Source of the DNA: Cyclobacterium sp. 1_MG-2023
GTDB lineage: Bacteria > Bacteroidota > Bacteroidia > Cytophagales > Cyclobacteriaceae
NCBI RefSeq assembly: GCF_030546805.1
Contig: NZ_JAUOPC010000011.1
Location: 124,001 to 188,000, forward strand
Length of the DNA: 64,000 bases
Reading direction: 5' to 3'
The position numbers were made by a program, and so were the translations under genes. Position 1 is the first letter of the stretch. Each line of letters opens with the position of its first letter. Below, one piece after another: positions 10,201 through 17,289 of the stretch. The notes below the pieces were generated by a model, which was not told where the DNA came from, searched no databases, and was given only the letters and a program-made list of their open reading frames with translations.

Positions 10201-10735
10201 GGTTGGCACCGGCTACAAAGAAGCAGTCTGCCAATTCTATGTCATCATAGGAGATAGGTACACTATCTTCACCCAGCGTTTTGATATAGCCCATAACAGC
10301 AGAACTCATGCAAAGCCTTGAGTTGGTGTCAATATTGTTGGTTTTCAAGAAACCCTTAGTGAGCTTGTTGACAAGGTAGTATTCTTCAGTTAAACATTGA
10401 CCGGAAACATAGAAGGCGACCGCATCCGGTCCGTGCTTTTCTATGATGGATTTAAAAACTGCACTTGCCCTCTCTAAAGCTGTGTCCCAATCCACTTTTT
10501 CCAGAGGATGGGATTTTCCCCAACGCATTTGAGGTTGTAATAATCGGTCAGAATCATCTGCTACTACATAGTTTAAATTCATTCCTTTGGAACATAGCAT
10601 TCCCTTGTTTACAGGATGGTCCGGATCTCCTTTTAGGCTGATTTCACCTTTCTTATCTTTATTAACAATGACCCCGCAGCCTACCCCGCAATAGGAGCAG
10701 GTACTTTTATAACTTAATTCTTCCTGAGTTGACAT
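7214..10735 (-). CDS. Assimilatory nitrate reductase fused to NAD(P)H-dependent flavoprotein and BFD-like [2Fe-2S] domain
   Basis: This is a 1173-residue cytoplasmic enzyme reducing nitrate to nitrite. The frame extends to a GTG at 10768, but the ATG at 10735 fits better because the [4Fe-4S] motif follows at once (Cys13, Cys16, Cys20, Cys48). Residues to about 700 are the Mo-bis-MGD nitrate reductase, with the molybdopterin dinucleotide-binding domain at about 580-700. From about 708 an FAD motif (IVIIGAGAAAYRF) opens a NirB/NasC-type oxidoreductase with an NAD motif near 852 (LIAGGGLLGLE). The last 60 residues are a BFD-like [2Fe-2S] domain (VCSCG, then GLGCGSCKP). In Klebsiella-type systems the catalytic and flavoprotein parts are separate proteins; here one chain could take electrons from NAD(P)H to nitrate. 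It follows the narK-type gene on the same strand. Confidence 0.93.
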   Translation of the reverse strand: MSTQEELSYKSTCSYCGVGCGVIVNKDKKGEISLKGDPDHPVNKGMLCSKGMNLNYVVADDSDRLLQPQMRWGKSHPLEKVDWDTALERASAVFKSIIEKHGPDAVAFYVSGQCLTEEYYLVNKLTKGFLKTNNIDTNSRLCMSSAVMGYIKTLGEDSVPISYDDIELADCFFVAGANPAWCHPILWRRIEQHKEENPEVKIIVADPRATQSCSIADLHLQLHPGTDEVLFLAIGRCIIEQGDIDLAFIKNHTDGFDAYKDQVMKTTLEEASEICGVPIEDIKLAASYIGNAKAFLSLWTMGLNQSADGVNKNLALIDLNLITGHIGKPGSGPFSLTGQPNAMGGREVGGMATLLACHKNLGNPEHRKEVADFWGVDNISANPGKTATQIFEGIEDGSIKALWVICTNPLVSMPEARKVEKALKKARFVVVQDISNKNETIPYADLVLPAAGWGEKEGTMTNSERRISHLSPFKTPPGEALPDAEILIRFAKKMNFPGFDFSNMAEVYAEYCQLTKNTNIDISGLDYDYLKQQGTVQWPFLNKAQGGTKRLFTDHQFYTPNQRAQILTSGLKNSYEKPRPEFPLILTTGRIRDQWHTMTRTGKVNKLNSHIPSPFLEIHPDDAKERGIKEGDTVLVSGVRGEVRIHAQLTDKIKKGMVFMPMHWGKILGNDFARANNLTGNTMDPVSKQPDFKYSVVQVALYKTVKQKIVIIGAGAAAYRFINSYREFNQEDEIHVFSKEKHPFYNRVLLPDYVNAHKNWNDLLKFKSPAAMDKLNIKLFVENGIESIDRSNKTVTDEKGKVHHYGTLILATGSRAFVPPDAPMHLPGVFTMRNRENADDLKKYLNYKGHVLIAGGGLLGLELAAALREIDMKVTIVQLGSRLMERQLDPLASSLLRERLEEMGVQLFMNNQLSLLESHGDNKNITANLKSGQSIACNAVVYAIGTRPNIELGKSAGLICGRGLKVNDYLQTSDPDIFAMGEIAEHKGKLNGITAAAESQADTASRYITGDLLSSYKGSVPMNILKFADLDLCSIGIPEKPANAEGYEEILLIDSAQTYYKKCIVYKDRLVGAILMGDKSEFAEFKKLIEEKTELSSKRQELLRGSSSKEEVIGEVVCSCGQVGKGNLTKAIQSGCKEFRALCQQTGAGLGCGSCKPEVKEILDDALMVSIQV

Positions 10736-10881
10736 AGTGAATTGGGATTGAATTTTGCTTTTTATCACGGCTGGTCTTTAAAATTTCTTTAGTATTAATA
10801 GATGAGCCCTTACAAATAGTTGATAAAAAGCAGGTAATTACTGGAGATTCTTAAAGAAAGGATTTCTTATTTTTGCTAGGT

Positions 10882-12240
10882 TCAACTGCGTACCAATTCT
10901 GCTTGAAGTGCGGCTTTGTGTTCCAGAGATTTGTCCAATTCCTCCTTTGCCACGCTTTCATCGACATTGGAAAACCTGATTATTAGTGAACAAGCACTTA
11001 CTGCTGTTACCGCAATACCCATAATAGACAATGACTGACTGTAACTCAAGCCTTCCATTTTAAATAAAAATCCAGCCATTACTGCACCTACATTTCCTCC
11101 TGCACCTACAATTCCTGAGACCATTCCTATGGCCTTTTTGTTGATAAAAGGTACCACTGAAAAGGTCGCCCCTTCTGCCATCTGAACAAAAAGACTAAAT
11201 ACAACCATGGATCCTATCGCCAATGGCAAAATGGTCATTTGGGAAAAAACCACCAAGGCAATTCCCTCTATCAATAAGACAATTCCGAGAAATGCTACCC
11301 GCCCTTTTAAGCCCCATTTGATTCCTGCCTTATCTCCAAAAAAGCCACCTAAAGACCTTGCGAATAAATTCATCAGGCCAAACAAACCGGCGATTAACCC
11401 GGCTGTTTTCAAGTTTAAATCAAAGAAATCATGGTAATAAATTGCTGCAATATTATTTATGGTAAGTTCTATACCGAAACAAGCACCATATATTAAGAAC
11501 AATGCCCAAACTCTTTTGTCTGAAAGTGCTTCTTTCAACGCCCCCTTCTGGCTACTGTTTTTCTTAATTTTAAAATCCGGATTGTTCTTTTTAAGGTCTT
11601 TAATGTTTCCTTCCGGAAAATCCGTTGTCCATTTGTAATAAGCAAAAGCCGTAAGAATCATCGCAAATCCGGGAATCATCATGGCATATCTCCAAGCACT
11701 GCTTTCCATAAAGCCTAAGGAAACAAAAAAACCAAAGATAAGTGGCATGATCATTTGAGTGACCCCACCACCCATGTTTCCCCAACCTGCCGACGTGGCA
11801 TTGGCTGTTCCAACCACATTTGGAGCAAACATTACTGAGGTGTGGTATTGGGTGATTACAAAAGAAGCTCCAATCACACCTATGGCCAATCGAAACAATA
11901 GAAAGCTTTCATAGCTATTGCTCAAGCCAATAAGTATCACCGGGATAGAGCCAATAAGCAATAGGTAGGTATAAGTAATTCTAGGCCCTATTCGATCCAC
12001 TAGCCAACCGATAAATAACCTGCCTAACACGGTAATAGAGACCGATGCAATAATGATATTGCCAATTTGCGATTTTGATAGATTCAATTCGTCCCTAACG
12101 ATGGCCATTAATGGTGCAATGCCAAACCAACCAAAAAAACATAGAAAGAAGGCAAACCAAGAAAGATGGAAGGCACGCATCTGTGGAGATTTAAAATCTA
12201 AAAGATTGATGGATGTCGCTTTATTGATAAGTGGTTTCAT
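10882..12240 (-). CDS. narK: MFS nitrate/nitrite transporter (NarK/NasA family)
   Basis: A 452-residue inner membrane protein with about twelve hydrophobic segments. It has the two glycine-rich nitrate signature motifs of the NNP family: GWGNMGGGVTQ in the first half and GIVGAGGNVGAV in the second. It brings nitrate (and possibly nitrite) into the cytoplasm for the reductase encoded just downstream. A 146-bp gap separates the two genes, so they probably form one operon with the rubredoxin-containing gene. The start is the ATG at 12240. The preceding intergenic region contains TTACGTAA-type boxes. Confidence 0.95.
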   Translation of the reverse strand: MKPLINKATSINLLDFKSPQMRAFHLSWFAFFLCFFGWFGIAPLMAIVRDELNLSKSQIGNIIIASVSITVLGRLFIGWLVDRIGPRITYTYLLLIGSIPVILIGLSNSYESFLLFRLAIGVIGASFVITQYHTSVMFAPNVVGTANATSAGWGNMGGGVTQMIMPLIFGFFVSLGFMESSAWRYAMMIPGFAMILTAFAYYKWTTDFPEGNIKDLKKNNPDFKIKKNSSQKGALKEALSDKRVWALFLIYGACFGIELTINNIAAIYYHDFFDLNLKTAGLIAGLFGLMNLFARSLGGFFGDKAGIKWGLKGRVAFLGIVLLIEGIALVVFSQMTILPLAIGSMVVFSLFVQMAEGATFSVVPFINKKAIGMVSGIVGAGGNVGAVMAGFLFKMEGLSYSQSLSIMGIAVTAVSACSLIIRFSNVDESVAKEELDKSLEHKAALQAELVRS

Positions 12241-12430
12241 AGCTTTAGTTTTTAGTCGAGATTAAATTTGTTATGGCATGCTTTCTTGTATACAAGTAGG
12301 AATTTCTGTCATTTTTCCTGAGAATTATTGAATCTTAATTCGAGCCTTGGTTCTATTCGATTGCATTTGGCCTTCTTTTATTTTTCTAGCCTTAGGATGT
12401 ACAATCACCGGCTATTCTAATAATATATTA

Positions 12431-12440
12431 ATTACGTAAT
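12431..12440. promoter_or_regulatory. ATTACGTAAT palindrome, candidate nitrate-regulon operator
   Basis: A perfect 10-bp palindrome about 190 bp upstream of the narK-type start codon. It contains the same TTACGTAA core as the nirB/cobA region. Confidence 0.45.
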
Positions 12441-12638
12441 TATACGCTTGTGTCAATTGGGACTCAAAATAGCTTTGCTTGTTTGGTTCTAATATTAAAT
12501 AATTGATATATAGTGTTTTGTAAAGAATATTTGTTTCGTAAAATTTACAATTGGCAATAATGTTTACACCTAATTACGAAACTTCGTCCGCTCTATTTGA
12601 CTGCTAAGGTAATACATGTTTTTAAAAATAAGTAAAAA

Positions 12639-12659
12639 TACGTAAAAAAAATTACGTAA
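12639..12659. promoter_or_regulatory. Tandem TACGTAAA boxes before a small ORF
   Basis: TACGTAAA at 12639-12646 is followed 14 bp later (start to start) by TTACGTAAA at 12652-12660. The pair ends 33 bp before the start codon of the 48-codon ORF at 12692, and lies about 400 bp upstream of the divergent narK-type gene. Confidence 0.45.
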
Positions 12660-12691
12660 AACTTTTAATACCTAAGTAGCTATGCTTAAAA

Positions 12692-12838
12692 ATGGTTCTT
12701 TTGAGTAAACAATTGGCAATACTTAAAAACAATTCAGAAGAAGGAATTTGTTGGTGGGTAATTGATAATCAATTGGTTAATGTGCCTAAGTTAGGGTCAA
12801 AAGGTGAGATAATTGAACTATTCAAAAGCAATAATTAA
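12692..12838 (+). CDS. Possible small protein of 48 residues, unknown function
   Basis: The frame ATG GTT CTT TTG ... AAT AAT TAA encodes a 48-residue product with an amphipathic N-terminus, a central CWWVIDNQL and a charged C-terminus (SKGEIIELFKSNN). I do not recognise a family. Support is positional: it begins 33 bp after a tandem TACGTAAA pair and is divergent from the nitrate operon. It has no clear ribosome binding site, which is common in this phylum. It could be a chance frame, or the end of a decayed longer gene. Confidence 0.3.
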   Translation: MVLLSKQLAILKNNSEEGICWWVIDNQLVNVPKLGSKGEIIELFKSNN

Positions 12839-13231
12839 TACTTAGGTGCTAGGTCTATTATTCCAAAAAATAAATTATAATTTCGAAATGGCTTGTCCCT
12901 TTTTGTCTAAAGGTATAATCCCGTTGTAATACCGATGAAAAAGGCAATTGTGCCTAAACTTATTATTGGGTACAACCTTAAATTCGTTGGTACGTTTCTT
13001 TTTTATTGGTTTAATTTATAAAAGGATTAAAGGTTTATCATTGGTAGATCTGATTAGCCTCTAAATACTTGTAATAACCCGGTTTATTAAAAAAAATTTG
13101 AATTAAGAGGTGTCAATTTATTGATTATGGTCATTATCCATTACTTTCTTAGGACGTTTGGTTTGCTATAATTAAAAGATATTATTGAAACAAAAGGCAG
13201 AGAATAATAGGGGCTAAAAAGTAGAATAGTT
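12839..13231. other. Intergenic region with no supported gene
   Basis: This 393-bp AT-rich stretch lies between the small ORF and the lipoprotein gene. It contains a 28-codon frame starting ATGAAAAAGGCA near 12935 that I do not consider supported. No hairpin terminator or promoter element was convincing. Confidence 0.4.
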
Positions 13232-13285
13232 ATGAAATATGCAGGTAAAGGTTTAATATTAGGTTTGTTTGGAAGAATGTTAAGT

Positions 13286-14038
13286 ATGAAAACAAAACCG
13301 AAGGGAAAGGAATGGTACCTATTGTTATTAATAGTCTTAGCAGTAGCATGCAAAGCACCGAATGAGGCCGAAAACATCGTAAATCAATCAATTGAGGCCC
13401 ACGGAGGAGACTTGTACAAATCTGCAGAAATAAGCTTTACCTTTAGGGAAAGGCAATACAAGATATTTAAATCACCTAATTCTTATAGTTATACTCGTGC
13501 ATTTACTGATGAGGGTAAAAAAACTGTAGATGTCTTAAACAAGGAAGGCTTTAGTAGAGAAGTGGACGGTGAAATGGTGGCTTTGTTTGAGGAGGACAAG
13601 CTTGCCTATACTAATTCTGTTAATTCTGTAGCTTATTTTGCATTTTTGCCCTATGGCCTAAATGATGCAGCTGTCATCAAAAAATCATTGGGTTCTGAAA
13701 TAATCGAGGGTAAGGATTATCATTTAATAAAAGTTACCTTTGAAAAAGATGGAGGGGGAGAAGATTTTGAAGACGAATTCTTGTATTGGATCAACAAAGA
13801 AACTTATTTAATAGACTATTTGGCCTATTCCTACCACACTGATGGAGGAGGTCTTAGGTTTAGAAAAGCAATCAATACCCACGAAGTCTCGGGTTTATTC
13901 TTACAAGACTATGAAAACTATAAACCTGAAGACGAGTCCATACCCGTTGAAGATTTAGCTGAATTGTTTAAAAATGGAGAACTCAAACTTTTGTCTGAAA
14001 TTCTGTTGGAAGATATTCAGGTTAAATTTGTTAAATGA
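13286..14038 (+). CDS. Putative lipoprotein, DUF6503-like
   Basis: The frame is open from an ATG at 13232. The ATG at 13286 (MKTKPKGKEWYLLLLIV) gives a proper lipoprotein signal peptide with lipobox LAVAC, so it is preferred; the mature protein would be anchored by that cysteine. The 250-residue product has an alternating beta-strand pattern, starting with AENIVNQSIEAHGG and followed by SFTFRERQYKIF. This resembles Bacteroidota lipoproteins grouped as DUF6503, a family I recall only from its general pattern. No catalytic motif is visible. It lies 20 bp before a patatin-like gene and is probably cotranscribed with it. Confidence 0.7.
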   Translation: MKTKPKGKEWYLLLLIVLAVACKAPNEAENIVNQSIEAHGGDLYKSAEISFTFRERQYKIFKSPNSYSYTRAFTDEGKKTVDVLNKEGFSREVDGEMVALFEEDKLAYTNSVNSVAYFAFLPYGLNDAAVIKKSLGSEIIEGKDYHLIKVTFEKDGGGEDFEDEFLYWINKETYLIDYLAYSYHTDGGGLRFRKAINTHEVSGLFLQDYENYKPEDESIPVEDLAELFKNGELKLLSEILLEDIQVKFVK

Positions 14039-14058
14039 ATTATTTCAAATTTTAAAGA

Positions 14059-14982
14059 ATGCAAAATAAAAGAGCATTGGTTATTTCCGGAGGAGGAAGC
14101 AAAGGTGCCTTTGGAGGAGGAATTGCCGAATACCTGATAAGAGAATGTAATTTCAACTATGATATATTTGTCGGTACTTCTACCGGCAGTTTGTTGGTTC
14201 CCTTGCTCTCTATAGACGAGATTGAAAAAATCAGGGCGATTTATACAACGGTTACTCAAGATTCAATTTTTAGTTCCAATCCATTTATTGTATATAAAGA
14301 TAAGGGAGTATTTAAGACCCGCATCAATCACTTAGGAATAATCAAAATGTTTTTGAAGGGAAAAAAAACTTTTGGTGAAAGCAAAAACCTTTTTAAGTTG
14401 ATTAAAAAGATCATTACCCCTTCAGACTTTGAAAGGATGAAGGACAACACAGCTGAAGTATATGTTACGGTGTCTAATCTGAGTACAAATACCGTGGAAT
14501 ACAAAAGGCTGAAAGATTGCTCCTATATAGATTTTTGTCAATGGATTTGGGCTTCGTCCAATATTGTACCATTTATGAGTCTTTTGGAAAAAGATGGAAG
14601 TGAGTATGCAGATGGAGGATTTGCAGACTTGGTCCCTATTTCTGAAGCCATTTACAGAGGAGCAACTGAAGTAGATGTAATCGTTTTGAAGGCAAAAGCG
14701 GGAAGGGAGTTGAAAAGGCCCGTGAGAAATGCCTTGGAGCTTACCACCAGGGCTTTTGATTTTATGTTGGACCAGATCAGCAGTGATGATATAAAAATAG
14801 GTGAATTGTTAAGTGGAAATCGTGAAGTTAAGTTGAACTTTTATTATCCTCCTGCCCAACTGACAGAGAATTCACTTATTTTTGATCCTTATCAAATGAA
14901 GAAATGGTGGCGTCAAGGCAAAAATTTTGCAAGAGAGCAAAACCCTGTCTGCAAATGCATTTCAGTGGGACTAGAAAAGTAA
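14059..14982 (+). CDS. Patatin-like phospholipase family protein
   Basis: A 307-residue lipid acyl hydrolase without a signal peptide. It has the patatin features in order: oxyanion-hole loop SGGGSKGAFGGG near the N-terminus, nucleophile elbow GTSTG at 39-43 (Ser41), and the catalytic Asp in DGG at about 185. It would cleave acyl esters of phospholipids or related lipids in the cytoplasm or at the membrane; the actual substrate is unknown. It lies between a lipoprotein and an SGNH hydrolase gene with short gaps on the same strand. Confidence 0.9.
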   Translation: MQNKRALVISGGGSKGAFGGGIAEYLIRECNFNYDIFVGTSTGSLLVPLLSIDEIEKIRAIYTTVTQDSIFSSNPFIVYKDKGVFKTRINHLGIIKMFLKGKKTFGESKNLFKLIKKIITPSDFERMKDNTAEVYVTVSNLSTNTVEYKRLKDCSYIDFCQWIWASSNIVPFMSLLEKDGSEYADGGFADLVPISEAIYRGATEVDVIVLKAKAGRELKRPVRNALELTTRAFDFMLDQISSDDIKIGELLSGNREVKLNFYYPPAQLTENSLIFDPYQMKKWWRQGKNFAREQNPVCKCISVGLEK

Positions 14983-14994
14983 TCCTTAAGGTGT

Positions 14995-15690
14995 ATGATA
15001 ATGGTAAATAAAACTTTATTAATTCTGGCAATAGGGCTTTTAACTACTTATTGGAACAATGCTACTGAACCTAAGTTGTTTGTAGTAGGTGACAGCATTT
15101 CCATGCAATATGGCCCATATTTGGAGCAATACCTTAAGGGGCAATACTCCTATGATAGAAAAAGAGAAGAACCCTCCAGTCCTGAAAGTACAGAAAAACC
15201 TAAATATGCCAATGGAGGTGATTCTGATAGGGTTTTGGCTTATTTGCAGAATAAACTTAAAGCACCCAATTTCCGGCCGGATGTACTGTTGGTCAATTGC
15301 GGTCTTCATGACATCAAGACGGATGTACAAACCGGGAAAAAACAGGTGGACTTAGAAACCTATAAGCAAAACCTTGAGCAGATCTATGACCTAGTAGCTA
15401 AAAATGGTATCTCAATGGTTTGGGTGAGAACCACTCCGGTGGATGATACTCAACATAATTCTAAACAGCAAACTTTTCATAGATATGCTGCTGATGTGGC
15501 TATATACAATGAAGTAGCAGATACTATATTTGAATCTCGAAAGGTTCCGATCATAGACCTTCATCAATTTACTTTAAACCTTGGAGAAGGCCTTTTTACT
15601 GATCATGTTCATTTTGGGCAGGAAACCCGAGCCAAGCAAGCAGCTTATATTGCCGGGTTTTTAAGCAACCTATCTTTTGGTACCAAATAG
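14995..15690 (+). CDS. SGNH/GDSL-family hydrolase, exported
   Basis: A 231-residue protein with an N-terminal hydrophobic signal (LLILAIGLLTTYW). Catalytic blocks: GDSIS with Ser34, a block III Asn at Asn101 (LLVNCGLHDIK), and the C-terminal D-x-x-H equivalent in LFTDHVHFG. This family contains esterases, including carbohydrate acetyl esterases; substrate is not indicated. An ATG two codons in (15001) is an equally possible start; AAGG lies just upstream. It begins 12 bp after the patatin-like gene. Confidence 0.85.
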   Translation: MIMVNKTLLILAIGLLTTYWNNATEPKLFVVGDSISMQYGPYLEQYLKGQYSYDRKREEPSSPESTEKPKYANGGDSDRVLAYLQNKLKAPNFRPDVLLVNCGLHDIKTDVQTGKKQVDLETYKQNLEQIYDLVAKNGISMVWVRTTPVDDTQHNSKQQTFHRYAADVAIYNEVADTIFESRKVPIIDLHQFTLNLGEGLFTDHVHFGQETRAKQAAYIAGFLSNLSFGTK

Positions 15691-15918
15691 GGAAATGGTA
15701 TAACAATTGATTGGTTATTACTTGAAAATCTTGTTATCATTTCTGGTAGGGTATGCATATATGAAGAAGATATAATTTCCTTTAGCCGGCTAAATTTCCA
15801 GTATGATGCAATACAGATGGATCCACTTAAGTAGCGGGTTTAAAGGTGAATTTGGGATTTATGATTGTCGAAAATTAAAAATTCAATAGATTATTTTATA
15901 TAAAAATTAATAATAATT

Positions 15919-16911
15919 ATGGAAAATTATAAGTTGCCTCATGCAGATTTTGAAATTTCAAGATTAATTTTTGGATGTTGGGCTGTGGTAGGCGGTTTTA
16001 ATTGGGGGCATCAGGACAAGAAAGACTCTTTGGATGCGATGCGTGAAGCATTTGATAAGGGGATTTCTACATTTGATACCGCAGAGGCTTATGGCAATGG
16101 TGCTTCTGAAAACCTTTTGGCAGAAGCCTTGGGTGACAAAAGGCAAGATATCATTATCGCTTCTAAGGTAGGCCCACAGGACTTTCTTCCCGAAAATGTA
16201 ATCAAAGCCTGCGAAAAAGGGCTGAAGAACCTTAAGACGGATTATATTGATCTTTACCAACTACATTGGCCAAATCCTGAAATACCTTTGGTAGACACGC
16301 TTGGTGCACTCCAAAAGCTAAAAGATGATGGGAAAATTAGGGCTTATGGGGTGTCTAATTTCGGAAACAAAAGTTTGGATACTTGCAAAGACTCAGGCTT
16401 TACAATCAGTAGCAATCAAATGGCCTATAATTTAATCTTTAGGGCCATAGAATTCAGCATTCTGCCTCAATGTGTAACTGATAATGTGCCAATCTTGTGT
16501 TACTCACCCATTATGCAAGGATTACTTACAGGTAAATTTGCTTCTGCTGCTGAAGTACCTGATGATAGGGCAAGAACAAGGCACTTTTCAAAGGACAGAC
16601 CACAAGCCAGGCATCAGGATGAAGGATGTGAAGCATTGACCTTTCAAACTTTAAATAAAATTAAGCGTTTTGCTGATGAAAACAATATTTCAATGGGTAA
16701 CCTTAGCCTTGCTTGGCTTTTGGCTCAAGAGGGTGTGGCTGCTCCCATTGTGGGCGGTAGAAATGCCGATCAGGTAAAGAAAAACTTAAAAACCATGGAA
16801 GTTAAGCTTACCCCAGATATGATCAGTCATTTGAATGAAATCACCCTTCCTCTTAAAGAGGAGTTGGGCAACAATGCTGACCTATGGGAATCTGTAAGTA
16901 GGGTGGTATAA
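15919..16911 (+). CDS. Aldo/keto reductase
   Basis: A 330-residue cytoplasmic NAD(P)H-dependent oxidoreductase with an (alpha/beta)8 barrel. The catalytic tetrad is visible as Asp53 and Tyr58 (FDTAEAYGNG), Lys83 (IIASKVG) and His116 (YQLHWP). The C-terminal cofactor region is GGRNADQVKKNL. Relatives act on sugars, keto-sugars and small aldehydes; position just before the sulfatase region makes a sugar substrate possible but not shown. It is followed by a strong terminator, and a 228-bp gap precedes it, so it is probably transcribed alone. Confidence 0.92.
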   Translation: MENYKLPHADFEISRLIFGCWAVVGGFNWGHQDKKDSLDAMREAFDKGISTFDTAEAYGNGASENLLAEALGDKRQDIIIASKVGPQDFLPENVIKACEKGLKNLKTDYIDLYQLHWPNPEIPLVDTLGALQKLKDDGKIRAYGVSNFGNKSLDTCKDSGFTISSNQMAYNLIFRAIEFSILPQCVTDNVPILCYSPIMQGLLTGKFASAAEVPDDRARTRHFSKDRPQARHQDEGCEALTFQTLNKIKRFADENNISMGNLSLAWLLAQEGVAAPIVGGRNADQVKKNLKTMEVKLTPDMISHLNEITLPLKEELGNNADLWESVSRVV

Positions 16912-16941
16912 TTGCTTTCAAAAATCACCTATTAGAATAGG

Positions 16942-16988
16942 ACTGGCCAATATTGATTCCTTCTGAATTAATATTGGCCAGTTTTTTT
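16942..16988 (+). terminator. Rho-independent terminator after the aldo/keto reductase gene
   Basis: A perfect 13-bp stem (ACTGGCCAATATT at 16942-16954 with its complement at 16970-16982) extends inward by four more pairs including one G-U, around a 7-base loop. It is followed directly by a run of seven T. Confidence 0.92.
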
Positions 16989-17289
16989 ATTTTTTAACGT
17001 ATAAGTTTTTCTAGAAGTAGCCTATAAAAGTGATAAGTAATGGTTCATGTCGGGAGGAATACAGGCCTAGGCATAACACAGTATTTTTTAGGGAATCACT
17101 ATCGTTTGGCATGTATATTTTCACTTCATAAAATTTCATTTGGATTTAATGAGTGATTATGATAATTTATAAAATGAAATTGAGTAATCAGTAATTTCCA
17201 TCAGAATAGATTGCTTGATCTCTTCATAGAATTACTATTAGAAAAAGAAATCACAAACCAGTTCAGCCATTTAATTAACTTTTGAGTTT
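16989..17289. other. Intergenic region upstream of the first sulfatase gene
   Basis: About 300 bp, AT-rich, presumably carrying the promoter of the sulfatase genes. I saw no clear -7 element, operator or small ORF. Confidence 0.4.

Larger units (their letters stand above)
12241..12691. promoter_or_regulatory. Intergenic control region upstream of the narK operon
   Basis: This 451-bp stretch is AT-rich and carries no convincing gene longer than a few codons. It holds the operator-like boxes listed separately at 12431-12440 and 12639-12659. I could not find a good TAnnTTTG -7 element for the narK direction. Confidence 0.5.

Noticed and set aside
12935-13021. 28-codon frame starting ATGAAAAAGGCA
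   Set aside because: Too short, no conserved pattern and no promoter signal.
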